This document shows, piece by piece, positions 6,231 through 8,428 of a stretch of DNA of 8,428 nucleotides. The notes beneath the pieces are model-generated. The model did no database searches. It saw only the letters and a program-made list of their open reading frames with translations, and was not told the DNA's origin. This DNA comes from an uncultured bacterium. GTDB taxonomy: Bacteria > Actinomycetota > Actinomycetes > S36-B12. The number at the start of each line of letters is the position of its first letter. Position 1 is the stretch's first letter. The translations under genes and the position numbers were made by a program. The DNA is taken from contig CAJBMR010000400.1 of NCBI GenBank assembly GCA_903954205.1, forward strand, positions 1-8,428, in the 5' to 3' direction.

Positions 6231-7001
6231 TTAGTACTTCTCGTAGATGACGAGATCCCCAGCGCCCTGCGTAAATGCGGCCTTGGCATCAACAACCTTA
6301 TCCAAGGCCGTGACGGTGTTGTCGGCATTGAGGCGGTATCGAGTGGTACTCGTGTAGGCCAGCTCGTTCGTTGCGATCATTGTTGCAGTATCGACAGTGA
6401 TCCACGTCAGAGTAGTAGGCGAATCTGCCTCAATCGACCATGTCAACGCGCCCTTGGTAACCGGCTCAGGACCACCAAAGTAGTTGATGTAGGTAGAAGC
6501 CGTGCCCTTGCTGCCGACGGTCACTGAGGTCGGGAATGACTGTAGATCGGAATAGACGTAGTTAGGAGGATTGCTCCCGTCGGTCATCAGTCCAATTGTG
6601 GCAGGATCCCAATAGATCTTCTCAATGCCGTCTGGTTGTCCAGCATTGCTGTTGTAGAAGGCGCTGCAAAATGGAGTTGGGTCGACGAGGGTGTCCTTCT
6701 CGGTTTCGTTAGCGATCAACGCCGGAAGACCAGCGAGGCTTTCCCCTGAGACTGTCGGTGTGAATTCCTGAATCTTTGAACCCTCGCAATAGCCACTGAT
6801 TTCGCCACTTTGCGAGAAGCCGCCTGTCACGTATGCCTTTTGGGCAGCGTTCAAATTCAATGTAGGAGCAGTGGAGGAAGAGCTATCCCCACCACCACAC
6901 GCTGCTAAAGCCACTGTTGTGAGAAGGTCGAGTCCAATTGTGTAGTGGCTCTTCTGAAACTTCTTCGATGTTGCGCTGATGGGTGTCATGTACAGATCCA
7001 T
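6231..7001 (-). CDS. Predicted lipoprotein with LAAC lipobox, unknown function
   Basis: From ATG 7001 the product has 256 residues. After a long basic n-region (ATSKKFQKSHY) comes GLDLLTTVALAAC, where LAAC is a lipobox with Cys35 as the lipidation site, then GGGDSSSS, the flexible linker style common in beta- and gamma-proteobacterial lipoproteins. The mature part is acidic, rich in Thr/Ser/Gly/Tyr and beta-like, with two Cys residues (in SGYCEGSK and DPTPFCSAFY) that could form a disulfide. I recognise no enzyme motif. The Asp in the hydrophobic core is unusual. The start is uncertain: ATG 6989 also works (30-residue signal), while TTG 7112 adds an implausible leader. SD signals are weak. 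A near-consensus promoter lies about 125 bp upstream. Base and codon use are less GC-rich than in genes to the left, suggesting transfer. It is divergent from the lipoxygenase gene. Confidence 0.75.
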   Translation of the reverse strand: MDLYMTPISATSKKFQKSHYTIGLDLLTTVALAACGGGDSSSSTAPTLNLNAAQKAYVTGGFSQSGEISGYCEGSKIQEFTPTVSGESLAGLPALIANETEKDTLVDPTPFCSAFYNSNAGQPDGIEKIYWDPATIGLMTDGSNPPNYVYSDLQSFPTSVTVGSKGTASTYINYFGGPEPVTKGALTWSIEADSPTTLTWITVDTATMIATNELAYTSTTRYRLNADNTVTALDKVVDAKAAFTQGAGDLVIYEKY

Positions 7002-7132
7002 TTTCTGTTCGAATTCGACATTGTTGGTTGGTTCATTCGCCACTCCATCGAGAAGGGCCCGAAGAGCGCTAAGCCGGAAACAGCACTCTGGGTGCCACAC
7101 CGGGTCATTCAATGATCTAGAGAGAAGTCTTC

Positions 7133-7161
7133 ATTAAATTCGCACGAAGCAGCGCTGTCAA
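7133..7161 (-). promoter_or_regulatory. Near-consensus sigma-70 promoter for the lipoprotein gene
   Basis: On the minus strand TTGACA (7161-7156, 6/6 to consensus) is followed by a 17-bp spacer and TTTAAT (7138-7133, 5/6). The predicted transcript start is near 7126. The -35 lies in a tandem repeat TGACAG-T-TGACAG, which could serve as a regulator site. Confidence 0.7.
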
Positions 7162-7252
7162 CTGTCATGGTTAAGGCGTGGCGAACGCTAAGCCGATAGC
7201 CCGTGAATACCTGGAAATGCCCAGGCCACCGCCAAGACTCCCTCGACATGGG

Positions 7253-7281
7253 TTGTGCAGCGCGAGAGGGAATAGTAGTAT
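7253..7281 (+). promoter_or_regulatory. Possible promoter of the lipoxygenase gene
   Basis: TTGTGC (7253-7258) is separated by 17 bp from TAGTAT (7276-7281), which fits a TANNNT -10. The match to consensus is only moderate (3/6 and 4/6). It would give a leader of about 75 nt containing the 7295-7323 hairpin and the SD at 7355. Confidence 0.35.
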
Positions 7282-7363
7282 TTCTCTAGTCTATGCGTTC
7301 CACACTGCTCACACTGTGAACGCAGCGATGCCAAGAGAGGGTCTCCCAACACCTGGAGGAAAG

Positions 7364-8428
7364 ATGCGCAAGATTTCAGAGTTGAAGCCGCCGCTGAAGC
7401 CTCAACAGGTGAAGGAGTTGCTGTCACAGTTCAAAAAGAATGAGGGTGATCTACCCATCAAGAAGACTGATGTGTTCAGTCGCCTCATGTATTTCAGCGG
7501 AACGGGGTATGTGACCGGGCATGTCCCTAGGCACGCTAAGGATGTAGCAGTCCCCTCGGTGACGGGGCCCCTGGAAAAGTTTGAGTTTGTGCCTGGATAC
7601 ATCACCACTGTCCCATTCGATGAAGATGCGCCCTCAGCTCAAGACGGTGCCGAAGAGAACACCTCAACTATGTCGGCTGAGACAGTCATTGCGGGGCTTT
7701 GCAAAATCCCGCTCGTGGACGATTTCCGACAGTGGCAGGATGCAGCGTCAGCGGAAAAGGCCATTTCCGATCATCTGATTGATCTCCAGCCAGAAGCACT
7801 CGCATTGTGGACCGACGTCACATCGGATACCACCATCACGAATCTCGCATTCCAAGGACTCGCAGCTCACCTCCTGATCCCAGTAGTCGGGCAGGAGCCT
7901 GCCGCTTTTGCTGTTGACCTCGCGTGGATGGGCGAGCTTCCGGTACGTGATGGAAACGAGCGCATGGGCGCGACAGCTCTCTTTGATGCGGATAAGAATC
8001 TTCTCAGCATTTATGTCTCTAATGACGACACTACCTACGTGCCCGGTGATGAGCTGTGGGAGCACGCAAAGTGGCATTGGCGTTGTGCAGTCTTTGCATT
8101 TGTGACCGTGGCGGACCACCTTTCAGGCTTGCACCTGTGCATCTCCGAGGTAATGATGCAAGCAACCCGTGAGCAGCTGCCTGCAGATCACCCTCTGCGG
8201 CGTCTGCTCAAGCCACACGTCTTCGGTGTGGGGGAAGTCAATTCCCGAGCCACCTCAATGCTCGCAGCTGAGGGAGGAGTGGCTCATAGATTGTGGCCAT
8301 TTACCTTTGATGGTCTGACCGACCTGCTCGTGCGCGGAATTGAAATGGCGTCCTACGAACCCTTCCCGGTGTGGTTGAACGACAGAGGTTTGGACGGCTT
8401 GAGCGATGAGTTTTACCCCTATGCGACC
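7364..8428 (+). CDS. Lipoxygenase (iron dioxygenase), N-terminal part, cut by window edge
   Basis: ATG 7364 follows GGAGG with a 4-base spacer; an in-frame ATG at 7328 lacks an SD. The frame stays open to the last base (355 codons), about half of a typical 600-700-residue lipoxygenase. Family features: FAVDLAWMGELPV at 182-194, LFDADKNLLSIYVS at 206-219, W232-E-H-A-K236, the iron motif H252-L-S-G-L-H257 with Glu262, and R269-E-Q-L-P-ADHPLRRLLKPH to 285, then VNSRATSMLAAEGG at 292-305. His252 is 17 residues after Ala235, as in plant and animal enzymes, so His252 and His257 match soybean LOX-1 His499 and His504. The remaining ligands (His690, Asn694 and the C-terminal residue equivalents) would lie beyond the window. 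No signal peptide or PLAT domain is seen, so the enzyme may be cytosolic. It should add O2 to polyunsaturated fatty acids. GC content is lower than in the left-hand genes. Confidence 0.85.
   Translation, partial: MRKISELKPPLKPQQVKELLSQFKKNEGDLPIKKTDVFSRLMYFSGTGYVTGHVPRHAKDVAVPSVTGPLEKFEFVPGYITTVPFDEDAPSAQDGAEENTSTMSAETVIAGLCKIPLVDDFRQWQDAASAEKAISDHLIDLQPEALALWTDVTSDTTITNLAFQGLAAHLLIPVVGQEPAAFAVDLAWMGELPVRDGNERMGATALFDADKNLLSIYVSNDDTTYVPGDELWEHAKWHWRCAVFAFVTVADHLSGLHLCISEVMMQATREQLPADHPLRRLLKPHVFGVGEVNSRATSMLAAEGGVAHRLWPFTFDGLTDLLVRGIEMASYEPFPVWLNDRGLDGLSDEFYPYAT

Larger units (their letters stand above)
7002..7363. other. Divergent regulatory region between lipoprotein and lipoxygenase genes
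   Basis: This 362-bp stretch carries no supported gene. It holds a strong minus-strand promoter (7133-7161), a weaker plus-strand candidate (7253-7281), an imperfect hairpin in the presumed lipoxygenase leader (arms 7295-7303 and 7316-7323 with one bulged C) and a small hairpin CCTGG-AAATGC-CCAGG at 7210-7225. The minus-strand leader of about 125 nt before ATG 7001 is long for a bacterium. Confidence 0.5.

Noticed and set aside
5577..6527. 316-codon plus-strand ORF
   Set aside because: It begins antisense to the propeller gene, crosses an Arg/Pro-rich gap and ends antisense to the lipoprotein gene. It has no SD and no recognisable domain. Only a short middle part is retained as a possible remnant.
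7002..7112. TTG-initiated 37-residue extension of the lipoprotein
   Set aside because: It would bury the signal peptide deep inside the protein, has no SD, and begins only about 14 bases after the predicted transcript start. It is more likely leader RNA.
7067..7195. Direct repeat CGCTAAGCCG at 7067-7076 and 7186-7195
   Set aside because: Ten bases with no target-site context or transposase nearby is not evidence of an insertion; chance is sufficient.
1..8428. tRNA, rRNA, CRISPR array, transposase or integrase
   Set aside because: I saw no cloverleaf-like segment, no regularly spaced short repeats beyond the coding blade repeats, and no recombinase motif in any frame.

Overview
The window looks like chromosomal DNA of a high-GC actinomycete (phylum Actinomycetota). 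Hand counts give 42/60 G+C at 1441-1500. Codon third positions are strongly G/C. Two genes start directly behind a TANNNT-type -10 box with no leader, which is common in this phylum. I cannot place it to genus.

Left part (1-4200), all ordinary high-GC genes. (1) The C-terminal end of an L,D-transpeptidase (YkuD-type) gene runs in from the left edge. (2) A membrane-anchored SGNH/GDSL-type hydrolase gene converges on it, and the two 3' ends overlap by 19 bp. (3) A divergent MFS transporter of the metabolite:H+ symporter type follows, expressed from a leaderless promoter. (4) Next is a small four-helix membrane protein with its own Shine-Dalgarno (SD) sequence, closed by a perfect 13-bp hairpin. 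(5) A PhzF-family isomerase follows, also leaderless and with the same 9-bp promoter block as the MFS gene. (6) An apparently overlooked 46-codon ORF lies on the minus strand; its stop codon interlocks with the PhzF stop at a shared CTAG.

Middle (4199-5770, minus strand): a secreted surface protein with a signal peptide, seven roughly 43-residue YVTN-like blades (a seven-bladed beta-propeller) and two C-terminal beta domains. It is followed on the plus axis by about 390 bp with no convincing gene, ending at a very strong hairpin (6160-6206).

Right part (6207-8428): base composition drops (29/60 G+C at 7441-7500, 28/60 at 7261-7320) and two divergently transcribed genes appear. One encodes a predicted lipoprotein (minus) with a proteobacterial-looking LAAC-GGGDSSSS lipobox region, behind a near-consensus sigma-70 promoter. 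The other (plus, open to the right edge) encodes a bacterial lipoxygenase, recognised from the iron-binding HLSGLH motif at the correct spacing behind a W-x-x-AK motif. I read this pair as a possible laterally acquired lipid-oxidation module. It is the most interesting part of the window, although the functional link between the two genes is only inferred from position.
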